A stretch of DNA of 64,000 bases. Origin: Syntrophobacter fumaroxidans MPOB. GTDB lineage: Bacteria > Desulfobacterota > Syntrophobacteria > Syntrophobacterales > Syntrophobacteraceae. Position 1 is the stretch's first letter, and every line of letters begins with the position of its first letter. The DNA is taken from NCBI RefSeq assembly GCF_000014965.1, contig NC_008554.1, forward strand, positions 1,290,001-1,354,000, in the 5' to 3' direction. A program made the translations under genes and the position numbers. Shown piece after piece: positions 17,462-25,126 of this stretch. The notes under the pieces are model-generated. The model had not been told where the DNA came from. It saw nothing but the letters and a program-made list of their open reading frames with translations, and did not search any database.

Positions 17462-18673
17462 ATGGCATCGGTGCAGAAGAGCTACCAGGAGATCAACGAG
17501 AAGATTCGCCAGGGAAAGGCCGTCGTCGTTACGGCCGAGGAAATGGTGGGCATCGTCAGGAAAAAGGGCGCGGTTCGCGCGGCCAGGCAGGTGGACGTCG
17601 TGACCACCGGGACTTTCGCGCCCATGTGCTCCTCGGGGGCTTTCATCAACTTCGGCCACACGCAGCCTCCCATCAAGGCGAGCAAGGTCTGGCTCAACGA
17701 CGTGCCCGCTTACGGGGGGCTCGCGGCCGTCGACGTCTATCTTGGCGCCACGGAACCCACCTTCGACGATCCCCTGAACAAGGTTCGCCCCGGGGCCTTC
17801 GAGTACGGGGGCGGCCATGTCATTCACGACCTGGTGGCCGGGAAGTCCGTCCGGCTCCGCGCCGAAGCCTACGGAACGGATTGCTATCCCAATCGCCAGG
17901 TGGATATGACGGTCACTCTTGCCGATCTCAAGTACGCCTTGCTTTGCAATCCCCGCAACGCGTACCAGAACTACAACTGCGCCGTGAACCTCTCGGAAAG
18001 GACCATATTCACCTACATGGGAACCCTCAAACCCCGGATGGGCAACGCGAATTATTCCACATCCGGGCAATTGAGCCCGCTTCTCAACGACCCTTACTAC
18101 AGGACTCTCGGGCTGGGCACCCGCATCTTTCTCGGAGGCGCCCAGGGGTACATCGTGTGGCCCGGCTCCCAGCACAACCCGGATGTACCGCGCGGCCCCA
18201 ACGGCGTCCCGCGCTCCCCGGCCGGAACCCTGATGGTCCTGGGAGACCTCAAGCAAATGTTGCCGCGCTGGCTCCTGGGCGTCAGCCTCCAGGGGTACGG
18301 GTGTTCGCTTTCCGTCGGGCTGGGCATACCAATACCCATTCTCGACGAAGAAATGGCGTTCTACGCCGGCGTGTCCGACGATGACATCGTGACGCAGGTG
18401 AAGGACTACAGCTTCACGCGTTCGGACCCCCTCGGAGAGGTCAACTACGCTCAGCTCAAAAGCGGGACGATCAGGATCGAAGGCCACGACGTGCCGACGG
18501 TGCCGCTGTCGAGCTATGTCCGGGCCAAGGAGATCGCGACGATCCTCAAGGAATGGATCCGTGAGGGAAGCTTTCTTCTGGGAGAGCCGCAGCACTTTCT
18601 CCCGACCGTGCCGCGACCCGGGAGCGTGATGCGGCCGGAGGAGGCGGGACGACCGGCAGACTCGTCGGCGTGA
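17462..18673 (+). CDS. Homocysteine biosynthesis protein, DUF39 family
   Basis: 403 residues. It matches the DUF39 family (TTGTFAPMCSSGAFINFGH, YGGLAAVDVYLGATEP, YGTDCYPNRQVDMTVTLADL, GGAQGYIVWPGSQHNP). In methanogens this family, with a ferredoxin-NIL protein partner, makes homocysteine from aspartate semialdehyde and sulfide. Candidate catalytic cysteines are C56, C141 (TDCYP) and C173. No NIL-ferredoxin partner lies next to it. GGGAGAACG precedes the ATG at 17462, favoured over upstream in-frame starts. It is followed 7 bases later by a LarE-like gene, so sulfur transfer is the theme. Confidence 0.88.
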   Translation: MASVQKSYQEINEKIRQGKAVVVTAEEMVGIVRKKGAVRAARQVDVVTTGTFAPMCSSGAFINFGHTQPPIKASKVWLNDVPAYGGLAAVDVYLGATEPTFDDPLNKVRPGAFEYGGGHVIHDLVAGKSVRLRAEAYGTDCYPNRQVDMTVTLADLKYALLCNPRNAYQNYNCAVNLSERTIFTYMGTLKPRMGNANYSTSGQLSPLLNDPYYRTLGLGTRIFLGGAQGYIVWPGSQHNPDVPRGPNGVPRSPAGTLMVLGDLKQMLPRWLLGVSLQGYGCSLSVGLGIPIPILDEEMAFYAGVSDDDIVTQVKDYSFTRSDPLGEVNYAQLKSGTIRIEGHDVPTVPLSSYVRAKEIATILKEWIREGSFLLGEPQHFLPTVPRPGSVMRPEEAGRPADSSA

Positions 18674-18680
18674 TGATGCC

Positions 18681-19511
18681 ATGATCGACCTCGTCTCCGC
18701 CCTGCCCGCGCTTGAAGCCAAGATCCGGCGTTTGAGCGCCCTGCTGGCCCCTTGCGACCGGATCGGCATCGCCTTTTCGGGAGGGGTGGACAGCAGCCTG
18801 CTTGCGTGGTTCGCTCATGCGTGGCTGAAGAAGAAGGTATTCGTCTTTTTCGCGGAATCGGGCTTCGCGAGCGGCAGCGATCGTCGAAACGCGGCCCGGG
18901 TGGCCGAAGAGATCGGCCTTCCGCTGGAGATCGTCCCCGTGGACGTTTTTTCCATCGAAGCCCTGCGCGACAACCATCCCCGACGCTGCTACTTCTGCAA
19001 GAAAGAAATGCTGAGCAGAATCCGGATGAAGGCCGCCGAATCGGGTTGCGACATTCTGTTCGACGGCTCTCATGCCGGAGACGCCCTGGGCTACCGGCCC
19101 GGGAAACAGGCGTTGGAGGAGTCGGGGGTCGTGAGCCCCCTGGCCGAGGCCGGGCTGGATAAGGACGACATCCGGCGGATCAGCCGGATCGCCCGGCTTT
19201 CCACCTGGGACAGGCCGACCCAGTCCTGCCTCGCCACTCGAATCCCCTATGGGGTCCGGCTGACGGCCGAGCTGCTCTCGGCGGTCGACCGGGGCGAGGA
19301 CTTCCTCCGGACCCTGGGCTGCGCGCAGGTGAGAGTCCGCGTTCACGGCGAGCTTGCCCGCATCGAAGTCGATCCCCCCTCGCTGCACGTCATCATGCGC
19401 GATGGAAACCGAACCGAAGTCATCCGGGTTATCAAAGCCCTGGGATTCAAATTCGTCACCGTCGATCTCGCCGGTTTCCGCAGTGGAAGCTGGGACGAGG
19501 ATCTTCACTGA
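18681..19511 (+). CDS. LarE-like ATP-dependent sulfurtransferase (PP-loop)
   Basis: 276 residues. The PP-loop is AFSGGVDSS (31-39), followed by CYFCK (C103, C106) and QSCLATRIPYG (C183). LarE adds sulfur to the pyridinium precursor of the nickel-pincer cofactor. The L. plantarum enzyme gives up its own Cys; homologues with a C-X2-C pair plus the third Cys are thought to hold a [4Fe-4S] cluster that carries the sulfur, and this protein has that three-Cys set. No larA, larB or larC gene is in the window. Its place between two sulfur genes suggests that it may serve another sulfur-transfer job. Confidence 0.87.
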   Translation: MIDLVSALPALEAKIRRLSALLAPCDRIGIAFSGGVDSSLLAWFAHAWLKKKVFVFFAESGFASGSDRRNAARVAEEIGLPLEIVPVDVFSIEALRDNHPRRCYFCKKEMLSRIRMKAAESGCDILFDGSHAGDALGYRPGKQALEESGVVSPLAEAGLDKDDIRRISRIARLSTWDRPTQSCLATRIPYGVRLTAELLSAVDRGEDFLRTLGCAQVRVRVHGELARIEVDPPSLHVIMRDGNRTEVIRVIKALGFKFVTVDLAGFRSGSWDEDLH

Positions 19512-19522
19512 ATAGAGCTCCC

Positions 19523-20512
19523 ATGACATCACGGAAAGCAAAAGGAATCGGGCTCATCTCGGGCGGCCTGGACAGCATGCTGGCTGCACGGGTCCTCAAG
19601 GACCAGGAACTCGAGCTCATCGGCATCATTTTCAAGACACCCTTCTTCGGCCCCGGGCAGGGAATGGACGTGGGACGAACGGTGGGAATCCCGGTGCGCG
19701 TCATCGATTTCACCGACCGGCATCTCCAAATGCTGAAAAATCCCGTATACGGCTACGGCAGCCAGATGAATCCATGCATCGACTGCCATGCCCTGATGCT
19801 TCGCGAGGCCGGCCGCGTCATGGAACGGGAGGGGGCGGATTTCCTGTTCACCGGGGAGGTGCTGGGGCAGCGTCCCATGAGCCAGCGGCGCGACTCCCTG
19901 CGCAGCGTGGAGAAGCTCTGCGGCTATCCCGGCCGAGTCCTGCGCCCTCTGAGCGCCAAACTGCTGCCGCCCACGGTGGTCGAAATCGAGGGGCTGGTGG
20001 ACCGCGAACGGCTGCTCGACATTCACGGCCGGTCGCGAAAGCGCCAGGAGGCCCTTGCCCGGCATTACGGCATCACGGATTATCCCCAGCCGGGCGGCGG
20101 CTGCATGCTCACCAAGGAAGGTTTCGCCCGGAGGCTCAAGGAGCTGTTCGCCCGTTACCCGGAAGCGGGACCACGTGAGGTGGAGCTGTTGAAATGGGGC
20201 AGGCATTTCGCACTGCCCGGGGGAAGCATCTGCATCATAGGCCGCAATGAAGCGGACAATTCGCGGCTGGCACAGTTCGCAGGCCCGGAAGACATCGTCC
20301 TGCGGGTCGCCGACTACCCGAGCCCGACCGGTGTGGTCATCGCGTCGCCTTCCGCGGACCGGGACCTGCAACTCGCCGCGGCCATCGTGACCGCCTACAG
20401 CGACTGCCCGCGCGACGTCCCCGTGAAGGTGTCCTGGAGGCGGGGGGAAACTTCGGGCACCCTGAGCGGGCCGCCCTCCGACCGGCTTGAATACAGGAGT
20501 CTCCTCATCTGA
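19523..20512 (+). CDS. PP-loop thiouridylase-like protein with C-terminal NFACT-R-like domain
   Basis: 329 residues. An N-terminal PP-loop ATPase domain (ISGGLDSMLA, 12-21) carries NPCIDCHALM (C85, C88), GQRPMSQ (115-121) and GGGCMLT (C194), like ThiI/MnmA-type tRNA thiolases. The C-terminal part (about 225-275: GRHFALPGGSICIIGRNEADN) resembles the RNA-binding NFACT-R/DUF814 fold. Together they suggest a tRNA sulfur-modification enzyme with its own RNA-binding domain. It starts 11 bases after the LarE-like gene, so the three genes from 17462 look like one operon. The exact modified base is unknown. Confidence 0.8.
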   Translation: MTSRKAKGIGLISGGLDSMLAARVLKDQELELIGIIFKTPFFGPGQGMDVGRTVGIPVRVIDFTDRHLQMLKNPVYGYGSQMNPCIDCHALMLREAGRVMEREGADFLFTGEVLGQRPMSQRRDSLRSVEKLCGYPGRVLRPLSAKLLPPTVVEIEGLVDRERLLDIHGRSRKRQEALARHYGITDYPQPGGGCMLTKEGFARRLKELFARYPEAGPREVELLKWGRHFALPGGSICIIGRNEADNSRLAQFAGPEDIVLRVADYPSPTGVVIASPSADRDLQLAAAIVTAYSDCPRDVPVKVSWRRGETSGTLSGPPSDRLEYRSLLI

Positions 20513-20573
20513 GGCGCGAACTCGCCCGCGTTCTTACCTGAGCGGGATGGTTCCGTCGGGACACCCGGACGGA

Positions 20574-21257
20574 TCACCCGAGCTCGGGGTGCGCCGCGGC
20601 GTGATCGCAATGGGGACGCAGCGGGCATACGCCGGTTTTGGGCTTTCTCGCCTGGCAGATTTCCCGCCCGAGCCCGATCAACTGGTGGCAGAACTTGATC
20701 CACTTCTCGCGGGGGATGATTTCCATCAGGTCCCGTTCGATCTTTTCCGGATCCTTTTCGGAAGTCAGGCCGAGGCGTTCGCTCACACGCCCCACGTGCG
20801 TGTCCACAACGATTCCCGGAATCCCGAAGGCGTTCCCCAGGATTACGTTGGCGGTCTTGCGCCCGATGCCGGGAAGCTTCACGAGGATGTCGAGATTCGG
20901 CGGGATCTCGCCGCCATGTTCCTCGGCGAGGACCCGACAGGCCTCCTTGATGTTCCTGGCCTTGTTTCGGTAGAACCCCGTGGATTTGACGTCGGTTTCG
21001 AGCTGCTCCAGGGGCGCGTCGGCGTAGGCCTTGGCGGTGGGATACCGTTGAAACAGCGCGGGGGTGACGAGATTCACCCGCTCATCGGTGCACTGGGCGG
21101 ACAGCACGGTCGCGACGAGCAACTCGAGGGGATTTCTGAAGTCGAGCGAACACGCGGCATCCGGGTAGGTGCGGTCCAGGATTTCGACGATCGCCCGGAC
21201 TTTTTCAGCGGGCGGGCGCTTTCGTTTTGACGGGGTCTTTGGCTGGTTCCTTGGCAT
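20574..21257 (-). CDS. nth: Endonuclease III (DNA glycosylase/AP lyase) lacking one cluster Cys
   Basis: 227 residues. It removes oxidised pyrimidines and cleaves at abasic sites. The helix-hairpin-helix LPGIGRKTANVIL carries the catalytic Lys (K134), and D152 lies in VVDTHVGRVSERLGL. The C-terminal [4Fe-4S] motif is normally C-X6-C-X2-C-X5-C; here the positions are C201, T208, C211 and C217, so the second ligand is Thr. The DNA codon reads ACC. The start at 21257 (MPRNQPKT) was chosen because the longer frame to 21338 adds residues unlike the family. It converges with the thiouridylase-like gene. Confidence 0.93.
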   Translation of the reverse strand: MPRNQPKTPSKRKRPPAEKVRAIVEILDRTYPDAACSLDFRNPLELLVATVLSAQCTDERVNLVTPALFQRYPTAKAYADAPLEQLETDVKSTGFYRNKARNIKEACRVLAEEHGGEIPPNLDILVKLPGIGRKTANVILGNAFGIPGIVVDTHVGRVSERLGLTSEKDPEKIERDLMEIIPREKWIKFCHQLIGLGREICQARKPKTGVCPLRPHCDHAAAHPELG

Positions 21258-21499
21258 GGGTGCTCGCTGTCCTGTTTGCGGTCCGTGGAAGTCTGTCCCC
21301 GAATGCTGCAAAATGAGGCATGGAGGCTTATATGTCAAAGTTCTATTTGGATTTCAAGAAAAAACGATTTATATAATAAGCCTGTTCCCAAACCGGAGCT
21401 CGGGGCCGATTGCGTCGGGGACCGGCCATTGCACGGTTGGCGGCGACGGAGCTGCCGGTTGCGGGGTTTCCATATGGCGTGACGAAGACTGAGAGACCG

Positions 21500-21919
21500 A
21501 TGATGAAGATCAATGAAATGATGATGAAAGACCTTTTGCGCTCGGCATCCTTCAAGCACAGACCGGAAAAACGCCTGGTGCAGACTCACATCATCGTTTG
21601 TCCTTTTTGCGAGAACGGCCACCCCGTGCCCACGGATTTCGATTCCATTCACCGGTGCAACTGTGGGGCATGCTACAAGGTGTGCGGCAACCATTCACTG
21701 GAAAACAGCGTCGGGGATATCGCCGACGAGCTGTGGAGCGCGGAGGAGCTCGATTTCGTGCGGTCCATACCGGTGGATTTCTGCAACATCGTCATTGAAA
21801 AGGACTTCGACCGGCTGCTGGACTTGAAGCACACCTCCGATTTCAACGGGATCGAGCGGTTCTGCAAGTATGACGTCAACCTTCATCTCAGCCTCGTCTG
21901 GGTGAAGCGGCTCTTTTGA
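21500..21919 (+). CDS. Hypothetical Cys-rich (zinc-ribbon) protein
   Basis: 139 residues. A zinc-ribbon-like core is seen early (IIVCPFCENGH, then HRCNCGACYKVCG), followed by an acidic helical C-terminal part. I do not recognise a family. GAGAG lies before ATG 21500; a second ATG at 21503 is equally possible. It lies between nth (divergent) and pyrR. It could be a small nucleic-acid- or metal-binding protein; nothing more can be said. Confidence 0.6.
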   Translation: MMKINEMMMKDLLRSASFKHRPEKRLVQTHIIVCPFCENGHPVPTDFDSIHRCNCGACYKVCGNHSLENSVGDIADELWSAEELDFVRSIPVDFCNIVIEKDFDRLLDLKHTSDFNGIERFCKYDVNLHLSLVWVKRLF

Positions 21920-22153
21920 CATGGTATGGCCGGTGCGCGCGGATCCGCGCCCGGTTGATGTGCGGTGGTCCGGCCCGGCGATCGGAGCCGTGCGTCACGG
22001 TCGGCTCATGATGCCGTCGGCGGTCCGGCCGGATCGGGGGAGAATCGACTCTCGGGCACGCTCGAAAGTGCGGGAGAACGATTTTTCTTGTGCCGTTTGT
22101 CGGGGATTGATCCGGCGATCGACTCGCGAACCCGGCATGGCATGATCCATCAG

Positions 22154-22190
22154 AAGGGTGCCGAAAGGTGCCCTTTTGTTTTCTCTTTTT
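22154..22190 (+). terminator. Hairpin with T-rich tail upstream of pyrR
   Basis: AAGGGTGCC-GAAA-GGTGCCCTT gives a 9-base-pair stem with two G-T pairs and a stable GAAA tetraloop, followed by TTGTTTTCTCTTTTT. It ends 28 bases before the pyrR start, so it is either the terminator of the upstream gene or a transcription attenuator of pyrR. Confidence 0.65.
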
Positions 22191-22217
22191 CCCCGAAACG
22201 CGGAAGGCAGGTGCATC

Positions 22218-22778
22218 ATGGTGGAGAATGGGTCCCGTGTCGTCATGGAAGCCCGCGATATCCGGAGCGCTCTGGAAAGACTCGCCCGGGAGATCGTCGA
22301 ACAACCCGTGGACCCGAACGGCCTGGCGCTGGTCGGCATCCACACGGGCGGCGTGTTCCTGGCCAAGCGGCTGGAAACGCTCATCTCGAAGAAACTCAAG
22401 CACTCCATACCGGTGGGGACGCTCGACATCACGCTCTACCGCGACGATTGGACCCGCCTTCACACCCAGCCCGTGGTTCGGGCGACGAATCTTCCCTTTC
22501 CCATGGACGACCGGGACGTCGTGCTCGTCGACGACGTCCTGTACACGGGACGCACCATTCGAGCCGCCCTCGACGCCCTCATCGATTACGGCCGCCCAAA
22601 GCGCGTGCAGGTCGCGGCGCTGGTGGACCGCGGGCACCGGGAGCTGCCCATCTGCGGGCAATTCATCGGCATTGAGCTCAAGACCCGGTCGGACGAACAG
22701 GTCAACGTGCTCCTGAAGGAAAAGGACGGCGTCGACCGCGTGGTGATCGAGCAGGCGGCGCAGGCCCGCAAAGCCTAA
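22218..22778 (+). CDS. pyrR: PyrR bifunctional pyrimidine regulator / uracil phosphoribosyltransferase
   Basis: 186 residues. The PRPP-binding motif VVLVDDVLYTGRTIRAA (101-117) is diagnostic of the phosphoribosyltransferase fold, and the flanking sequence (LVGIHTGGVFLAKRL, RDDWTR) is PyrR-type. PyrR binds UMP-loaded leader RNA to attenuate pyr operons and has weak uracil phosphoribosyltransferase activity. The start at 22218 follows GGCAGGTG. No other pyr gene is adjacent. The hairpin just upstream could be its own attenuator, but a PyrR-binding loop is not clear by eye. Confidence 0.92.
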   Translation: MVENGSRVVMEARDIRSALERLAREIVEQPVDPNGLALVGIHTGGVFLAKRLETLISKKLKHSIPVGTLDITLYRDDWTRLHTQPVVRATNLPFPMDDRDVVLVDDVLYTGRTIRAALDALIDYGRPKRVQVAALVDRGHRELPICGQFIGIELKTRSDEQVNVLLKEKDGVDRVVIEQAAQARKA

Positions 22779-23249
22779 AAGCTGACGGGCCGATTGGTGA
22801 CGACCTGCCCTCTGGACGGGCGGCGGTTTGGCGGGTTGCCCGCGAGGCGTCTTGCGGACTGGTGGGTTGACGGGTCGTTTGGCGGGCTGCCGGGAGCGTG
22901 TCGGGGAATCGGCAGGGAAACGATGGCTGAAGACCCTTAGCGCAGCCTGGCCTTCAGCCGAAGAAGGTCATCTTTCAAGCGATCCGCAGCCGGAAAACCC
23001 GTATCGCGAGGTCTCCCCCCTGCCCTTGCAAGCGACGAGATCCCTTACAGTATGCGGGGGTGTCCCCCATGGACCGGACAGATTCCAGAAATCCGGAGAG
23101 TCCGCCCGGAGGGTCCGGGTTTTCTCCCGCCTCCGATCCCGGACCCGTCGTTGCGACGGTTGCACATCCATGGGCCGCCGGGTATCGCCCGCGCCGCGGC
23201 GGTGCGGCTCGTCGGGCGCCACGGAGCCGCTCGCGGCTTGAGATTTTGA
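22779..23249. other. Intergenic stretch upstream of tRNA-Gly
   Basis: About 470 bases without a supported gene. Near its start a GGCGGGTTGCCCG-like phrase occurs twice with changes (about 22828-22893). I see no further element. Confidence 0.35.
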
Positions 23250-23278
23250 TTGCCAACAATCGGCGACTCGTGTTAAAG
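23250..23278 (+). promoter_or_regulatory. Possible promoter of tRNA-Gly
   Basis: TTGCCA (23250-23255) and TTAAAG (23273-23278) are separated by 17 bases and lie 15 bases before the tRNA. The -10 match is only moderate. Confidence 0.4.
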
Positions 23279-23293
23279 ACCTACACACTGTGA

Positions 23294-23370
23294 GCGGGAG
23301 TAGCTCAGCTGGCTAGAGCATCAGCCTTCCAAGCTGAGGGTCGCGGGTTCGAAGCCCGTCTCCCGCTCCA
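23294..23370 (+). tRNA. tRNA-Gly (anticodon TCC)
   Basis: A full cloverleaf is seen: acceptor GCGGGAG / CTCCCGC, D arm GCTC...GAGC, anticodon stem TCAGC / GCTGA with loop CTTCCAA (anticodon TCC), T arm GCGGG-TTCGAAG-CCCGT, and an encoded CCA tail. A T-rich run follows directly. It reads GGA (and, by wobble, GGG) codons. Accessory genes follow on its 3' side. Confidence 0.97.
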
Positions 23371-23888
23371 GGTTTTTTTATGGCTAGATGCTTGATGGAA
23401 GCCTATTTTCAAACCTGCCCGCACGATATACAAGCCCCTTCCCCAACAGTATCCCCAACATTCTCACTGGAAAACGGGCATGAAATCATGGTCTCCGAAC
23501 CCCTACTTGTGCATCACACCCCGGCCGGCACATGCGCCGGCATATCCGGAAAGGCAGGCTTTTTTAGGTGTAAACCAACCATTTCATGCGCTGCAGTGAA
23601 GATCACTCGAGATATTCCCCCAACACTGCTGTCAGGAACTCCCGGAAATCGAAAAGAGTGCCAGAGTAATCGCCTTCCCCCATCATCTCCGGATTCTCAC
23701 GAGAAAAACTTCAATAAGAGAATAACCGAGTTGAGAGTGTAAATTTCACCCCTTTGCTTCATACCGAAAAAACGAAGCCAGACCATTGAATTGGCTTTCT
23801 CACCGCAAATCAAAAAGGAAGAACTCAGACCTCCCCCTTTTCACTCAACCGGGCAGCACTGGGGCCGACTCCTCCGCGAAAGGAACCT
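23371..23888. other. Non-coding flank after tRNA-Gly
   Basis: About 520 bases, lower in GC than the chromosome average. A 120-residue forward frame (23380-23742) lacks a ribosome-binding site and protein-like composition. No integrase gene or clear copy of the tRNA 3' end was found, so tRNA-linked integration is possible but not shown. Confidence 0.4.
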
Positions 23889-24389
23889 TCATGATACCAA
23901 TGGAAGCGATACAAAACAGTCCGCTTCGGAATCCACAATGTCTTTTCTGAGGCTCCTTCGCAATTGCTCCATAACAGCTTCAGGCACCTTCGCTTCGACG
24001 GCGTATGTCAAGCGGATCAATCGGTCTGCCGATTTCGATGGTTTTTCGTGCCCATTTTCCCACCTGGACACCGTGACCCGATCTACTCCGAGTAACTGAG
24101 AAAACTCTTTGATCTTCATTCCAAGGTTCTTTCGAAAGAATCGTATTTCGGCCCCTGACAGGCTGATGGGCTTTAGCAAAATGCTTTCGGCGATTGATTT
24201 CATGAGTTCCATGGAACGGGGGATTGAGACAATCTCCTCTCCGCAAGCGTTACATCGCCAGATGTCCGCATTGCTCAAGTGGATGTTCTCCAGTCCGCTC
24301 TCAAGGAAATGGTGATGCCCCCTCTTGAAAATGATCTCGGTGCTTCCGCAAGTGGGACATGTTTCATAACGACTCAAGGTCGGCTCCAT
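23889..24389 (-). CDS. MqsA-like antitoxin (YgiT-type zinc finger plus HTH)
   Basis: 166 residues. An N-terminal zinc finger with two C-X2-C pairs (CPTCG and CNACG) is followed by an HTH_3-type helix-turn-helix (about 90-125: KIKEFSQLLGVDRVTVSRWENG). This is the MqsA layout: metal-binding N-terminus that touches the toxin, DNA-binding C-terminus that represses the operon. The ATG at 24389 lies within the end of the upstream DUF4258 gene (26-base overlap), which indicates coupled translation. It ends a two-gene unit. Confidence 0.85.
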   Translation of the reverse strand: MEPTLSRYETCPTCGSTEIIFKRGHHHFLESGLENIHLSNADIWRCNACGEEIVSIPRSMELMKSIAESILLKPISLSGAEIRFFRKNLGMKIKEFSQLLGVDRVTVSRWENGHEKPSKSADRLIRLTYAVEAKVPEAVMEQLRRSLRKDIVDSEADCFVSLPLVS

Positions 24390-24681
24390 CAAAGATGGTT
24401 ACGACCAGAACAGAACAAAGACTCAGGATGACCGTGACGGCGACGGCAGAGTCTCCATCGATGGTTGTACCCTGCACCCTGTACTTGAACTGGTCGTGTT
24501 TCTCATCACATTCAGGTTGATCTGTGATCTCTCCGTTGACCAGCACTGAGAGGAGATCCTGAAAATGAAAATTCCTCTCGATCATCCTCCTTCGGCAGTG
24601 CGAAGTGGTCTGTAGATCACCGCATCTGGCGATTTCCCGAATACGAGTAATCCCCTCCGAAGAACTGAGCGGCTCACTCAA
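24364..24681 (-). CDS. DUF4258 toxin-like protein
   Basis: 105 residues. The pattern TSHCRRRMIERNFHFQDLL...F.YRVQG....AVTVILS fits DUF4258, a small family related to RelE/MqsR-like toxins and commonly paired with YgiT/MqsA-type antitoxins. The toxin gene comes first, as in mqsRA. A TTG start at 24681 is used because GGAG stands about 9 bases upstream and no ATG fits. Activity as an mRNA interferase is inferred from family and pairing. Confidence 0.75.
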   Translation of the reverse strand: MSEPLSSSEGITRIREIARCGDLQTTSHCRRRMIERNFHFQDLLSVLVNGEITDQPECDEKHDQFKYRVQGTTIDGDSAVAVTVILSLCSVLVVTIFDGADLESL

Positions 24682-24720
24682 AAGGATAATCTCCGAGGGG
24701 ATCAGCCGTCAAGAAAAAAC

Positions 24721-24735
24721 GTAACACTATGTTAC
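24721..24735. promoter_or_regulatory. Candidate operator of the toxin-antitoxin pair
   Basis: GTAAC-ACTAT-GTTAC, a perfect 5-base inverted repeat, lies 40 bases upstream of the toxin start. MqsA-type antitoxins bind short palindromes, so this is a reasonable autoregulation site. Confidence 0.4.
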
Positions 24736-24996
24736 TAAATCTTGTCCGCTGTGCACTATACCACCGGTCACGGCTCTTGACCAGTTTCCCCGACCGTTCC
24801 CCGGACTTTCTTCCAAGGAGGAGAATTCGTCCGACTTTCGCCAAACTTTGACAGACCCGAACCTGCCGGAAAGAAAGACTATCTTTCAGATCGTCATCCG
24901 AATGCGTGAGGAATCATCCGTGCGGCCGGGTGAGTCAGGAAGCCCGCACGCGCGCGGGCCGCGCGCATTTTCATATTCGTTGCATTTTCGACTGTA

Positions 24997-25012
24997 ACAA
25001 TCATATGATTGT
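24997..25012. promoter_or_regulatory. 16-base perfect palindrome upstream of the patatin lipoprotein gene
   Basis: ACAATCATATGATTGT is fully self-complementary and lies about 115 bases before the lipoprotein start. Its form fits a dimeric regulator site; no candidate protein is evident. The rest of the 24682-25126 stretch holds no supported gene. Confidence 0.4.
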
Positions 25013-25126
25013 GCCCGGAGATAGCCTCCCCTACGGTGTTTCCTGAAGGTCCGCCCACGGCGCATTCCTTTTCGGGGATAGACGGTTGTCGTCGAGGTTC
25101 CCCGGGCATCGCCGTTTCAAAGGAAA

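Noticed and set aside
23380-23742. Forward frame after tRNA-Gly
   Set aside because: No ribosome-binding site and no protein-like pattern.
23371-25126. Phage or ICE attachment site at tRNA-Gly
   Set aside because: No integrase and no repeat of the tRNA 3' end seen within the window.
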